64,000 nucleotides of DNA from NCBI RefSeq assembly GCF_014205765.1, contig NZ_JACIIZ010000001.1, forward strand, positions 301,718 to 365,717, written 5' to 3'. A program made the position numbers and the translations under genes. A model generated the notes under the pieces. The model was not told the origin of the DNA and ran no database searches. It worked only from the letters and a program-made list of their open reading frames with translations. Shown piece by piece: positions 55,031 to 64,000 of the stretch; the stretch's first letter is position 1, and each line of letters starts with the position of its first letter. Source of the stretch: Nitrospirillum iridis. GTDB taxonomy: Bacteria > Pseudomonadota > Alphaproteobacteria > Azospirillales > Azospirillaceae.

Positions 55031-57157
55031 TCACCGTCCCTCTCGCCGCCAGCCCAGGACCAGTAGGGCCGCCAGAACCAGCAGGCCCGCCCAGGCCGGC
55101 ACCAGGGGCACACGGGCGACGCCGGTGACGGTGTAGTCCCCGTTGGCGCGCAGGCCCAGCCAGCCGCCGCCCGAGGCGCTCTGGCCCGGACCGACACGCC
55201 GCAGGTCGGGCAGGCCGCCGCTGCCGCCGGGGCCATCCACCAGCCAGAAGACCCCGCCGCCCGTGGCCTTGGCCAAGGGTGCCAGACGGTCGGGCGTGGT
55301 GCGCATGTCGGCCAGTTCAGGTGGGTTCAAGGCGCCCACCACGGCCAAGGCCGTGCGGTCGCCATCCTTCACCCGCCACAGGCCGGGCTCCGTGGCGGCC
55401 AGGGCGCCGCGCGCCACCCCGTCCGGCCCATCGGCCAGGGGCAGTGTGGTGACGGCGTCGCTGGGGGAGCGCACTTCCACCGGGTCGGCGTCGGGCTTCA
55501 GCGACCGGCGCTCCACCACCAGCCTGTCGCCGTCGACATGCGCTTTGAGATCATCCTCCTCCAGCGCCGGTTCCTTCATCAGCCAATGGGCCAGGCGGCG
55601 CAGCAGCTCCGCCGCCGGGCCGCCGCCTTCGAAGCCGCGCGACCACAGCCACATATGGTCCGAGGCGATCTGGGCCACCCGGCCCTTGCCCACGCGATCC
55701 AACACCACCAGCGGCTGGTTGTTGGCTCCGGCCATGACCACGGTCCCCTGGCGGGGCACGATGTCGATCTGGCGGAACCAGCGCCCCCAGGGCGCCTTCC
55801 GGGCGTCCCCCGGGGCCGGGGCGCCATCGCCGTAGCCGTCCAAGCCGGCGGTCACCGGGTGACGGCGGCCGGCCTCGGTCAGCGAGGGTGTGTAGGGCTG
55901 TTCCGTCACCGTGCCGGTGGGCTCACCCGGCAGAATGCCGCCCAACGGCGTGCGATAGAGCGACAGGGGGGTGGCGTAGGCGGGGCCGCTGGCCTCCAGG
56001 AAGGCGCCGCCGTTGCGCACATACTCCGCGATGTTGGCGAGATAAGCCATTGGCAGGACGTTGCGCTGGCGATAGCGGTCGAAGATGACGAGGTCGAAGT
56101 CGTTCAGCTTCACCTCGAACAGCTCACGGATGGGGAACTGGATCAGCGACAGCTCGCGGATGGGCGTGCTGTCGGATTTCTCCTGCGAGCGCAGGATGGT
56201 GAAGTGCACCAGATCCACCGCCGGGTCAGCCTTCAGCAAGTCGCGCCAGGTGCGCTCGCCCGCGTGCGGTTCACCCGACACCAGCAGCACGCGCAGGCGA
56301 TCGCGCACGCCGTTGACGATGAAGGCGGTGCGGTTGTTGGCCATGGACAGCTCGGCCGGGCCGGCATTGACCGACAGTTCCAGCAGGTTGGGCCCGCCAT
56401 GGCCCACGGTGATGGTCAGGGGCACGTCCTCGCCCACCGGCACCGGCACCTGCCGCTCCGGCTGGCCATCCTGGCGGATGGTCAGCAGGGCGCTGTCGGC
56501 GGCACCGTCGCTGGCCGGCAGGTCCTCCACCCGCACGGTGGCCGTCACCGTCTTGCCGACGATGCCGTAGCTGGGGCCGCGCACCAGCACCAGACGGCGG
56601 TCGCCCTCGCCATGCTCCCCCGTCAGCAGGGTGTGCACCGGCCCCAGATCGGCCAGGCTGTCGGGCTTTTCCGGGACGTCGTGCACCTGCCCGTCGGTCA
56701 GCAGGATGGCGCCGGCAAGGCGGCGGCGGGGAATGTCGGCCACGGCCTGGGTCAGGGCGTCGATGGCCCGGGTCTCTTCCCCCTTGCCGCCGCCGGTCGA
56801 GGTGCCGGTCTCCACCACCCGCAAATCCAGGTCCGGCACGGCGGACAATTTGGTCTTCAGCGCCGCCAGGGCCGCCTCGGTCCGTTCCTTGCGATGGCCC
56901 ACATTCTGGCTGGCGGAGGTGTCGACCACCACCACGGCCACATCCTTCAGGGGGTGGCGGTCCTCCCGGATCAGCGCCGGGTCCAGCAGCAGCAGGGCCA
57001 GGGCCGCCAGCGTGGCGGCGCGCCAGGTCAGTCCCCGCGCCCGCCGCCAGGCCATGAGCGCCAGGCCCAGCAGCGACAGCAGGGCCAGGATGACCAGCAG
57101 CCAGGGGGGCAGCAGCGGCTCGAAACTGACGCTCAGGCCGGAGAACAGGTCCATCAT
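55031..57157 (-). CDS. Membrane protein with VWA-like and glutamine-amidotransferase-like regions
   Basis: The 708-residue product begins with two membrane segments (PPWLLVILALLSLLGLALMAW, AATLAALALLLLDPALI). A VWA-like part with VAVVVVDTSASQNVGHRKERT follows, in which DTSAS resembles a MIDAS motif. A middle region and the class-I-glutamine-amidotransferase-like region GKGRVAQIASDHMWLWSRGFEGG come next. A C-terminal membrane segment (PLVPAWAGLLVLAALLVLGW) ends it. The start overlaps the stop of the preceding gene (ATGA), indicating translational coupling. It is the last gene of the MoxR-DUF58 operon. Confidence 0.8.
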   Translation of the reverse strand: MMDLFSGLSVSFEPLLPPWLLVILALLSLLGLALMAWRRARGLTWRAATLAALALLLLDPALIREDRHPLKDVAVVVVDTSASQNVGHRKERTEAALAALKTKLSAVPDLDLRVVETGTSTGGGKGEETRAIDALTQAVADIPRRRLAGAILLTDGQVHDVPEKPDSLADLGPVHTLLTGEHGEGDRRLVLVRGPSYGIVGKTVTATVRVEDLPASDGAADSALLTIRQDGQPERQVPVPVGEDVPLTITVGHGGPNLLELSVNAGPAELSMANNRTAFIVNGVRDRLRVLLVSGEPHAGERTWRDLLKADPAVDLVHFTILRSQEKSDSTPIRELSLIQFPIRELFEVKLNDFDLVIFDRYRQRNVLPMAYLANIAEYVRNGGAFLEASGPAYATPLSLYRTPLGGILPGEPTGTVTEQPYTPSLTEAGRRHPVTAGLDGYGDGAPAPGDARKAPWGRWFRQIDIVPRQGTVVMAGANNQPLVVLDRVGKGRVAQIASDHMWLWSRGFEGGGPAAELLRRLAHWLMKEPALEEDDLKAHVDGDRLVVERRSLKPDADPVEVRSPSDAVTTLPLADGPDGVARGALAATEPGLWRVKDGDRTALAVVGALNPPELADMRTTPDRLAPLAKATGGGVFWLVDGPGGSGGLPDLRRVGPGQSASGGGWLGLRANGDYTVTGVARVPLVPAWAGLLVLAALLVLGWRREGR

Positions 57158-59931
57158 TGCCCCAGCCGCTCCAGGATCGCCGGCACGTGCACTTGGTCGG
57201 CCTTGTAGTTGCCGGTCAGGGCGTACATCATCAGGTTGATGCCGAAACGGTAGGCCATCTCACGCTGGCGCTCCCCCCCCGGCACCACGGCGTTCAACGG
57301 CCGGCCCTGGCCGTCCACGGCCCAGGCGCCCGCCCAATCGTTGCCACCCACCAGCACGGGGGAGACGCCGTCGTTCAGCCGGCCCTCCGTCGCCTCCGCC
57401 CACAGCTGCCCCCCGGCCTGCCGACCGGGGAAGTCCTGCATCAGGAAGAAGGTGCGGCCCAGGACGTGGTCGGGCCCCACCGGGGCCAGGGGCGGGACGT
57501 CCAGGCCCCGGGTCAGCTCGCGCAGGCGGGCCTGGATGCCGGCATCGGGCGACCCCTGGTCGCGGGTGTCGAACAGGATCATGCCGCCGCCGTGCAGATA
57601 CTGGTTCAGCTTGGCCACCACGGCGTCGGACAGGGCGCCCTGTCCCGGCGTGACCACCCAGTACAGCAGCGGGAACAGGGCCAGATCATCCTTGTCCAGG
57701 TTGACGCCCATGGCGCCGGCCACGTCCACCGCCGTGCGCCGGTTCAGCTGCTCCCCCAGGCCCAGCAGGCCGGCTTTGGTGGTGGCGTCGGCGGCGCGGT
57801 CACCCGTCTCGACATAGGCCAGCCAGTTGGCGGTGGTGGCCCGCACGATCTCCTCATCCGAGGAGGCGGCGCGGGTGTGCGGGGCGGTCAGCAGGGCCAC
57901 CAGCACCAGGGCGATGGTGGCCGGCCCCCGCCGCCAGGGGCCGGGCCAGCGGATGGGCCAGCGGGCGGGAGACGGCAGCAGGCCGCGCGCCACCAGCGAC
58001 AGGAACAGGTCCACCACCCACAGGATGGCCGCCAGGCCCAGGAACCAGGGGCGCAAATCCGTCTCCCGCGTTCCGCCGAAGCCTTGGTAGGCGACGCCGG
58101 CCAACGGTTCCATAGGCACCAGCGGCGCCACGGAGGCGCCCAGGTTCAGGGCGCGGCGCCGGTCACCCACGCCGTAATAGCCAGGGGGATGCAGGGGGCC
58201 GATCTCGGTCGCGCTGGCGCCATCCTGGCCGCCCGCGCCTTGCGGCTCCAGCGGCTGGGCCAGGGCGGAGGGCGCCACCAGCCGGCCCTGGCCATCGAGC
58301 ACCAGCAGGGGCGGCAGGGCCCCCCCGGCATTGCCGCCGATGCCGCCGGGCAGGCCGTCGCTCAGGCTGACCAGGCGCCGCAGCATGTCCACGTACAGGC
58401 CCGACAGGGCCAGGTTGGACCAGGTGGGATCGGCGCTGGTGTGCAGCAGCACCAGCCAGCCCTTGCCCCGCCGCTCCCCTGTCACCAGCGGCGTGCCATC
58501 CTCCAGCCGGGCCCAGACCTTGTCGCCCAGGTCGGGGGCGGGTTCGGCCAGCACCTGGCGGCTGACGGTGACGTCGGCCGGAACGTCCAGGCCGGCGAAG
58601 GGGCTCTTGTCGTCAAAGGGCGCCAGATGGGCGGGTGTGGTCCAGGACAGGGCGCCGCCCAGCGACCGGTCGCCACCGCGCAGGCGCACCGGCAGCAGCG
58701 TCTCCTCCCCCATCGGCGGCGTCTCATGCGCCAGGCGGGGGCCGCCGAAACGCACCAGCACGCCACCCTGGTCGATCCAGCGGGCGATACGGCTGGTGTC
58801 GCCCTGCGCCAGGGTGCCCATGTCGGGCAGGACCAGCACCGACACGCCACCCTCCAGCAGCGCGGGAACGACGCCCCGGCGCACCTCGGCGTAGGGCGCC
58901 AGGGCGCGATCCAGGTAATAGAGGCTGGACAGCAGCGGCTGGCTGTCGCCACCAGGGCCGGCGCTGGCCAGGCCCACGGGGCGGCGGCGCCAGCGGTCAT
59001 CCAGCAGCAGGGTGGCCCCCACGCCGGTGCGGTCCTCCAGGTGCAGGCGGACGGCCGCGTTGCGCAACTCGCCCGGCAGTGTCAGGGGCAAGGCGAGCTG
59101 GCGCTGTCCGGGGGTGAAGATGCCCTCCACCCGGCCCAGGGCCCGGCCGTCCTCGCCCAGCGCCTCCACGGCGATGGGCTGGGGCTGGCTCCCCTCCGCC
59201 CGTTCCACCGGCACCATCAACGCGCCGGCACCATTGTTGGGCGCGCGCAGCAGCAGGGGGCCGTGGTCGGCGCCCGCCGTCATCACCGTGACGCGGCCCA
59301 GGCTGCGCAGGCGGTTGGCCAGCGCGCCCACACTGCCGTCGTTCAGGCCATCGGCCAGCCAATAGCTGTCGACGGTGATACCCGCCAGGGGCCCGGTCCT
59401 CTGGGCGGTATCCAAGGCGGCCAGGGCGGCGGCGCGGTCGCTGGGCCAGGGCTGGGGCGCCAGGGCCTGCACCAGGCGGCGGGCGGCGGTGGCGCTCAGG
59501 GGGCCTTGGACCTGCGGTGCTTCCCCGCCGGCGCTGGTGGCGGTGGTCAGCAACAGCACGGGGCGGTCCTGCCGCTCGGCCTGGGTCACCAACCGGTCCA
59601 GCGCCTGCTGGCGTTCCGGCCAGTCGCGGCCGGCGGCCCAGCCGGTGTCGACCAGCAGCAGCAGGGGACCGCCGCCTGCGGCCGGGGCGGCGTCCGGGTG
59701 CAGCAGCGGCCGGGCCAGCCCGATGATCAGCAGGGCGCACAGCGCCAGGCGCAGGACCAGCAGCCACCAGGGCGTGCGCGCCGGCGTCTCCTCCGTCGCG
59801 GACAGCCCCAACAGCAGGCGCAGGGCCGGGAAGGTGACGCGCTTGGGCGCCGGCGGCGTCAGGCGCAGCAGCCACCACAGGCCCGGCAGCAGGACCAGGG
59901 CCCACAGCACCAGCGGGCTGGCGAAGGCCAT
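57154..59931 (-). CDS. DUF4159 / BatA-like membrane protein
   Basis: The 925-residue product starts with a BatA-type membrane segment (MAFASPLVLWALVLLPGLWW, then ALRLLLGLSATEETPARTPWW and a second span LVLRLALCALLIIGLARPLL). A VWA-like part follows (LLLLVDTGWAAGRDWPERQQ). The C-terminal third matches DUF4159, with LNQYLHGGGMILFDTRDQG and YRFGINLMMYALTGNYKADQ. Two more membrane segments occur near 665-720. The start ATG 59931 overlaps the DUF58 stop by one base. The in-frame codons upstream to 60069 are inside the DUF58 gene and are not used. Confidence 0.87.
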   Translation of the reverse strand: MAFASPLVLWALVLLPGLWWLLRLTPPAPKRVTFPALRLLLGLSATEETPARTPWWLLVLRLALCALLIIGLARPLLHPDAAPAAGGGPLLLLVDTGWAAGRDWPERQQALDRLVTQAERQDRPVLLLTTATSAGGEAPQVQGPLSATAARRLVQALAPQPWPSDRAAALAALDTAQRTGPLAGITVDSYWLADGLNDGSVGALANRLRSLGRVTVMTAGADHGPLLLRAPNNGAGALMVPVERAEGSQPQPIAVEALGEDGRALGRVEGIFTPGQRQLALPLTLPGELRNAAVRLHLEDRTGVGATLLLDDRWRRRPVGLASAGPGGDSQPLLSSLYYLDRALAPYAEVRRGVVPALLEGGVSVLVLPDMGTLAQGDTSRIARWIDQGGVLVRFGGPRLAHETPPMGEETLLPVRLRGGDRSLGGALSWTTPAHLAPFDDKSPFAGLDVPADVTVSRQVLAEPAPDLGDKVWARLEDGTPLVTGERRGKGWLVLLHTSADPTWSNLALSGLYVDMLRRLVSLSDGLPGGIGGNAGGALPPLLVLDGQGRLVAPSALAQPLEPQGAGGQDGASATEIGPLHPPGYYGVGDRRRALNLGASVAPLVPMEPLAGVAYQGFGGTRETDLRPWFLGLAAILWVVDLFLSLVARGLLPSPARWPIRWPGPWRRGPATIALVLVALLTAPHTRAASSDEEIVRATTANWLAYVETGDRAADATTKAGLLGLGEQLNRRTAVDVAGAMGVNLDKDDLALFPLLYWVVTPGQGALSDAVVAKLNQYLHGGGMILFDTRDQGSPDAGIQARLRELTRGLDVPPLAPVGPDHVLGRTFFLMQDFPGRQAGGQLWAEATEGRLNDGVSPVLVGGNDWAGAWAVDGQGRPLNAVVPGGERQREMAYRFGINLMMYALTGNYKADQVHVPAILERLGQ

Positions 59932-60932
59932 CAGGCGTCCCCCCCGCTCATGTGGGTCACGCCGGCATGCGCGGTGGCGCTTCTCAGGCTTTCCTGCGAC
60001 AGGGCGCCCCATAGTCCCAGCAACGCCGCTTGGGGCGGCTTGTCGGTGTGGTGCAGGGAGAAGGACCATCCCTGGGCGCGGGCGATCTGGGCCAGGCCGG
60101 CGCGATGGGCGGCCAGCCGCTCCTGGTACGCGGCGCGCAGGCCGTCCACCCGGGGCACCAGCAGGCGCTGGTCGCCGTCGGCCGCCCCCTGGACGGACTG
60201 GAATTCCACCCGTCCCTCATAGGGCAGGGTCTCTTCCGCCGGGTCCAGGATTTGCAGCAGATGGCCGCGCACGCCGTGGCCGGCGTGGAAGGCGACGGCG
60301 GCCTGGATGTCCGCCAGCGGGGCCAGCAGGTCGCCCATCACCACCAGCCGCGCGTGTCGCGCCAGCGGCCGGGCGGGGGGCAGGGGCCGCGCCGCCGCCT
60401 CCTTGCGGCTGAGGGCCAGGGCCAGCGGCTCCAGGGCCGTGCGGCCGGGGAGGGGGCGCGGACCGTCCAACAGGCCCACCCGCTCCCCGCCACGCACCAG
60501 CAGGCAGGCTAGCGCCAGGGCCAACAGGTCGGCGCGATCCCGCTTCAGGGGCAGGGCGCGGTCCGAGCGCCAGTCCATGGAGGGGCCGGCATCGCGCCAC
60601 AACCAGACGGTCTGTGCCGCCTCCCACTCGTTCTCGCGGACATAGACGTGGTCGCCCTTGGCCGACTGGCGCCAGTCGATCTGGTCGGTGTCGTCGCCCG
60701 GCTGATAGCGGCGGAATTGCCAGAAGGCCTCGCCCGTGCCCACCCGGCGGCGGCCGTGCAGGCCGGGCGCCACGGTCGCCGCCACCCGCTCCGCCGCCAC
60801 CAGCAGGGGCGGCAGGCGCTGGGCCAGGGTGTCGGCGCGGTCACGCAGACGGCTGGCCGCCTGTGCGGGATGATCCTGGGCGGGATCCCGGGCGGGGTTG
60901 GGGCCTTTGGCGCGGGTGTCGGCGGCGGACAT
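59931..60932 (-). CDS. DUF58 domain protein
   Basis: The 333-residue product carries the DUF58 core: GRRRVGTGEAFWQFRRYQPGDDTDQIDWRQSAKGDHVYVRENEWEA, where the IDWR motif is diagnostic. A following VWA-like fold has VWLWRDAGPSMDWRSD. DUF58 proteins are commonly encoded after MoxR ATPases and are thought to assemble or regulate envelope proteins. It overlaps its neighbours by one base on each side. The start ATG 60932 begins MSAADTRAKGPNP. Confidence 0.9.
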   Translation of the reverse strand: MSAADTRAKGPNPARDPAQDHPAQAASRLRDRADTLAQRLPPLLVAAERVAATVAPGLHGRRRVGTGEAFWQFRRYQPGDDTDQIDWRQSAKGDHVYVRENEWEAAQTVWLWRDAGPSMDWRSDRALPLKRDRADLLALALACLLVRGGERVGLLDGPRPLPGRTALEPLALALSRKEAAARPLPPARPLARHARLVVMGDLLAPLADIQAAVAFHAGHGVRGHLLQILDPAEETLPYEGRVEFQSVQGAADGDQRLLVPRVDGLRAAYQERLAAHRAGLAQIARAQGWSFSLHHTDKPPQAALLGLWGALSQESLRSATAHAGVTHMSGGDA

Positions 60933-61948
60933 CAGGCCAGCGGCGCGCACAGGCGGTCGATGACGGCGTCCAGGGTGACGCCTTCGGCGCGCGCGCTGAA
61001 GTTCAATGCCATGCGGTGGCGCAGCACCGGCTTGGCCAGGGCCACCACGTCGTCCAGCGAGGGGGTGTAGCGGCCATCCATCAATGCCCGGGCGCGGCTG
61101 GCCAGCATCAGGGCCTGCGCCGCGCGGGGGCCGGGGCCCCAGGCCACATGGCGGCGCACCTCCGCCACGTCGGAGGTCTCGGGACGGCCGCTGCGCACCA
61201 GGTCCAGGATGCCGTCGACCACGCTGTCGCCCACCGGCACCCGGCGCACCAGGTCCTGCGCCGCCTGCAACTCCGCCGCCGTCAGCACGGGGCGGACGGG
61301 GGTGGACTCGGCACCGGTGGTGGCGATCATCATCAGCCGTTCGGCATCCCGCTCCGGATAGGTCACATCCACCTGCAGCAGGAAACGGTCCAGCTGCGCC
61401 TCGGGCAGGGGATAGGTGCCCTCCTGCTCCAGCGGGTTCTGCGTCGCCAGCACATGGAAGGGCCGGGGCAGGGGGTGATAGCGGCCGGCGACCGACACCC
61501 GGCCTTCCTGCATGGCCTGCAACAGGGCGGACTGGGTGCGCGGGCTGGCGCGGTTGATCTCGTCCGCCATCAGCAGCTGGGCGAAGACGGGACCCGGGAT
61601 GAAGCGGAAGGCGCGGCGGCCATGCTCCCCCTCCTCCAGCACCTCGGATCCCAGGATGTCGGCCGGCATCAGGTCGGGGGTGCACTGCACCCGGCGTTCG
61701 TCCAGGCCCAGCACCACGCCCAGCGTTTCCACCAGCCGGGTCTTGGCCAGGCCGGGCACGCCGACCAGCAGCAAATGGCCGCCGGCCAGCAGGGTGACGA
61801 GGCTGAGGTCGATCACCTCTTCCTGACCGAAGATGGCCTGGCCGATCATCGCGCGGACGCCAGCCAGCTTCAGGCCGGTGTTCTCGATGTCCAAAGCCAG
61901 GCCCGCGTCGGGGTAAACCTGGTCACGGGGCAGGTCGGTGATGCTCAA
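60932..61948 (-). CDS. MoxR-family AAA+ ATPase
   Basis: The 338-residue product has the Walker A LLVGVPGLAKTRLV, Walker B LLMADEINRASPRTQSALL and sensor region FHVLATQNPLEQEGTYPLPEAQLDRFL, all canonical for MoxR. The start is taken as TTG 61948 because GGGAG lies eight bases upstream; TTG 61963 is an in-frame alternative. It heads a four-gene translationally coupled operon with DUF58, DUF4159/BatA-like and a VWA-like membrane protein. MoxR proteins act as chaperones for metal insertion or envelope assembly. Confidence 0.93.
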   Translation of the reverse strand: MSITDLPRDQVYPDAGLALDIENTGLKLAGVRAMIGQAIFGQEEVIDLSLVTLLAGGHLLLVGVPGLAKTRLVETLGVVLGLDERRVQCTPDLMPADILGSEVLEEGEHGRRAFRFIPGPVFAQLLMADEINRASPRTQSALLQAMQEGRVSVAGRYHPLPRPFHVLATQNPLEQEGTYPLPEAQLDRFLLQVDVTYPERDAERLMMIATTGAESTPVRPVLTAAELQAAQDLVRRVPVGDSVVDGILDLVRSGRPETSDVAEVRRHVAWGPGPRAAQALMLASRARALMDGRYTPSLDDVVALAKPVLRHRMALNFSARAEGVTLDAVIDRLCAPLA

Positions 61949-62110
61949 CGCGGGGTCTCCCAAAGGTGCACTGGTTCACCAGCATGCCAAAAACACCGGC
62001 TCCGGGCCTGTATGCCAGCCCCCTTTATGCTAGCTTTGTGGCCGAAATCGGAAAAATTTCCGGTCCAGGGCCTCGGCAGGCGGGCTGCCGAGGATGGGCC
62101 TTTTGAATTG

Positions 62111-62788
62111 ATGGTTGATTGCGCCATGACGGAAAGCAAGCCTGATGCCGGTTCTGGAACCGGTCAGGACGCCGCTGACAAGGCGGCGCCATCCCCGGCG
62201 GCCCCCGCCGATCTGGCCGGCCTGCGGGTCCCCCACGATCGGACCGGCGCCAATCCGGACACGCGGCCGGACGAGCGGCCGGATGAGGGGTACGACATCC
62301 GCATCGCCCGCGACGGCACGTGGTTCTACCACGGAAGTCCCATAGGCCGCCTGCCCTTGGTCAAGCTGTTCTCCACCGTCCTGCGACGGGACGATTCCGG
62401 GGACTATTGGCTGATCACCCCGGCGGAGCGGGGGCGCATCCGGGTGGATGACGCCCCCTTCGTGGCGGTGGAAATGCGCCGCGAAGGGCAGGGCCAGGAC
62501 CAGGCGCTGTCCTTCCGCACCAATCTGGACCAGTGGGTGACGGCGGGGGCCGAGCACCCGATTCGCGTGGCGCTGGATCCGGAATCGGGGGAGCCCAGCC
62601 CCTACATCCATGTGCGCGGGGAGATCGGCCGGGGGTTGGAGGCGCGGCTGAACCGGCCGGTGTTCTATGAACTGGCCGACATCGCCTTGGCGGCGGACGG
62701 GGATGTCGGCGGCGAGGGCCCGGCTGGTGTCTGGAGCCAGGGCCTATTCTTCGCCCTGGAGCGCGATCACGGGGAGAAGGGGACGTGA
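62111..62788 (+). CDS. DUF1285 domain protein
   Basis: The 225-residue product matches DUF1285: DIRIARDGTWFYHGSPIGRLPLVKLFSTVLRRDDSGDYWLITP, EKGRIRVDD-type stretch (ERGRIRVDDAPFVAVEM) and YIHVRGEIGRGLEARLNRPVFYELAD. The start is ATG 62111; ATG 62126 is a possible alternative. The N-terminal 50 residues are low-complexity. It overlaps the Nudix gene by four bases (GTGA), so both are probably translated together. The molecular role is not known. Confidence 0.88.
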   Translation: MVDCAMTESKPDAGSGTGQDAADKAAPSPAAPADLAGLRVPHDRTGANPDTRPDERPDEGYDIRIARDGTWFYHGSPIGRLPLVKLFSTVLRRDDSGDYWLITPAERGRIRVDDAPFVAVEMRREGQGQDQALSFRTNLDQWVTAGAEHPIRVALDPESGEPSPYIHVRGEIGRGLEARLNRPVFYELADIALAADGDVGGEGPAGVWSQGLFFALERDHGEKGT

Positions 62789-63468
62789 GCATGGCGGCGG
62801 CGATCCGCCGCGCCTTCCCCGGCCGGCGCGAGGGCATCTTCGCGCCCGAGGGCCCGGGCATCAACGTCCGGGGCGACCGCGACGGCAACGGGGCGGATGT
62901 CGACGGCGTGTTCGAAACCCCGGCAGCGGTGCGCGACGCCGCCGTGCTGGTGCCGCTGGTCGACCGGCCGGAGGGCATGACCGTCCTGCTGACCCAGCGT
63001 TCCGTCCACCTGGCGGCCCATGGCGGGCAGATCAGCTTTCCGGGTGGCCGGGTGGAGCCGGAGGACACCGACGCCGTGGCCACCGCGCTGCGCGAAACGG
63101 AGGAGGAGGTGGGGCTGTCACCCACGCAGGTGGAGGTGGTGGGCCGCCTCGACACCTACCACACGCGGACGGGCTTCCGCGTGGTGCCGGTGGTGGGCCT
63201 GGTCAGCCCCCCCTTCTTCCTGCAGCCCGACCCGTTCGAGGTGCAGGAGGTGTTCGAGGTGCCGCTGGCCTTCATCCTGGACCCAGGCAGCCGGCAGCGT
63301 CAGTCCCGCGAGTTCAAGGGCGCCCAGCGATCCTTCTGGGTCTTCCCCTATAACGAGCGCTACATCTGGGGCGCCACCGCCGGCATGCTGGTCAACCTGT
63401 GCGACGTGCTGGGCGTTCCCCATATGACGCCGGAGGGACGGATGGACTTTCATCCCCCGCGGCCTTAA
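62785..63468 (+). CDS. Nudix hydrolase (CoA pyrophosphatase-like)
   Basis: The 227-residue product has a complete Nudix box GGRVEPEDTDAVATALRETEEEVGL and the preceding AAHGGQISFPGGR that marks the CoA-diphosphatase (NudL/YeaB) branch. These enzymes split CoA and related nucleotide diphosphates. The start is GTG 62785, overlapping the DUF1285 stop. It is followed by a CCA-adding-type nucleotidyltransferase gene, 68 bases away. Confidence 0.93.
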   Translation: MSMAAAIRRAFPGRREGIFAPEGPGINVRGDRDGNGADVDGVFETPAAVRDAAVLVPLVDRPEGMTVLLTQRSVHLAAHGGQISFPGGRVEPEDTDAVATALRETEEEVGLSPTQVEVVGRLDTYHTRTGFRVVPVVGLVSPPFFLQPDPFEVQEVFEVPLAFILDPGSRQRQSREFKGAQRSFWVFPYNERYIWGATAGMLVNLCDVLGVPHMTPEGRMDFHPPRP

Positions 63469-63536
63469 GGCGGGACGTCGTTGTCCCTCCCAGGGATACT
63501 TGCTAAAGCTAATTTGAAATACAACCCCAAGGCGTC

Positions 63537-64000
63537 ATGACCTCTGTCCGTACCCTGGTGCCCACGGGCCAGTTGGCCTCCGTGGCCAGCCGCCGCGTCC
63601 TGCAGTCCCTGATGCGCACGGGACAGGAGGCGCGCTTCGTCGGCGGTTGCGTGCGCGATTGCCTGCTGGAGATCCAGGCGGCCGACATCGACATCGCCAC
63701 ACCGTTGCCGCCGGAAGAGGTGATGCGCCGGCTGAAGGCCGACGGCATCCGCGTCATCCCCACCGGCCTGAAGCATGGCACCGTCACGGCCGTCATCGGC
63801 AATGAGACGTTCGAGATCACCACCCTGCGGCAGGATGTGGAAACCTTCGGCCGCAGCGCGCGGGTGGCCTTCACCGACGATTGGCTGGCCGATGCCGCCC
63901 GGCGCGACTTCACCTTCAACGCCCTGTCGCTGACGGTGGATGGCGAGCTGTACGACCCTTTCGGCGGCGTGGCCGACCTCACGGCGGGGCGGGTGCGCTT
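63537..64000 (+). CDS. CCA tRNA nucleotidyltransferase / poly(A) polymerase head-domain protein, N-terminal part
   Basis: The frame is cut by the right window edge; about 154 residues are visible. It has the class II nucleotidyltransferase head: RFVGGCVRDCLLEIQAADIDIATPLPPEEV, where GGCVRD and DIDIA are the nucleotide- and metal-binding motifs, followed by TLRQDVETFGR and DAARRDFTFNALSLTVDG. These motifs are shared by CCA-adding enzymes and PcnB. In alphaproteobacteria a single such gene usually serves tRNA 3'-end repair. The start is ATG 63537. Confidence 0.9.
   Translation, partial: MTSVRTLVPTGQLASVASRRVLQSLMRTGQEARFVGGCVRDCLLEIQAADIDIATPLPPEEVMRRLKADGIRVIPTGLKHGTVTAVIGNETFEITTLRQDVETFGRSARVAFTDDWLADAARRDFTFNALSLTVDGELYDPFGGVADLTAGRVR

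Overview
The window is GC-rich, densely coding alphaproteobacterial chromosome. The gene content fits Rhodospirillales, most likely an Azospirillum/Nitrospirillum-like member of the Azospirillaceae. The supporting signs are a glycine decarboxylase split into two subunits (GcvPA/GcvPB), a circularly permuted two-piece tmRNA, a VtlR/LsrB-type LysR regulator next to trxB, an ELM1-family protein, a PAS_5-type PAS protein and an alpha-type SspB. The species assignment is inference. No insertion sequence, prophage, CRISPR array or rRNA is visible. One tRNA (Gln, TTG) is present.

Layout. 1-2.0 kb: the start of an O6-methylguanine methyltransferase gene (cut by the window edge), ispH and a lipoprotein. 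2.0-6.97 kb: a tandem glycine riboswitch driving gcvT-gcvH-gcvPA-gcvPB, closed by a strong terminator. 7.1-10.7 kb: a small membrane protein, a PhaC-like alpha/beta hydrolase, a class I aminotransferase and a PAS protein. 10.9-13.3 kb: a structured RNA on the minus strand that ends in a perfect Rho-independent terminator, then the VtlR/LsrB-like regulator and trxB. 13.5-15.7 kb: a DsbD-type transmembrane reductase. 15.7-16.3 kb: a RelE/ParE toxin-antitoxin pair. 16.4-20.4 kb: an unrecognised 642-residue protein, a 2-oxoglutarate/Fe(II) oxygenase and an ELM1 protein. 20.5-27.8 kb: an Lrp regulator, greA, carB, two small proteins and carA.

28.1-33.1 kb: the macromolecular-synthesis cluster yqeY-dnaG-rpoD. 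33.2-34.3 kb: a frameshifted beta-propeller-like gene. 34.3-36.8 kb: a TfoX-N protein, sspB, the permuted ssrA gene and thyA. 36.9-40.4 kb: a serine hydrolase, a MntA/HepT pair, folA and an HExxH protein. 40.6-43.3 kb: cystathionine beta-synthase and gamma-lyase (reverse transsulfuration). 43.5-46.0 kb: a ParE-type toxin-antitoxin pair, an MT-A70 methyltransferase and a type-4/5 uracil-DNA glycosylase. 46.2-50.7 kb: ETF-ubiquinone oxidoreductase, a TPR protein and ispE. 50.7-55.0 kb: a Sel1/peptidoglycan-binding protein, tRNA-Gln, a degenerate EAL-like protein and an unrecognised protein. 55.0-62.0 kb: a translationally coupled MoxR-DUF58-DUF4159-membrane protein operon on the minus strand. 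62.1-64 kb: DUF1285, a Nudix hydrolase and the start of a CCA-adding-type nucleotidyltransferase on the plus strand.

Most of the window is housekeeping: one-carbon, pyrimidine, isoprenoid and sulfur metabolism, replication priming, sigma factor and trans-translation. The most interesting signals are RNA-level. They are the candidate anti-Shine-Dalgarno sRNA beside the VtlR-like regulator, the permuted tmRNA next to the gene for its own tag adaptor SspB, a long hairpin after ssrA, and a start-codon-sequestering inverted repeat near 25.9 kb. Three toxin-antitoxin modules and one frameshifted gene mark the accessory patches.
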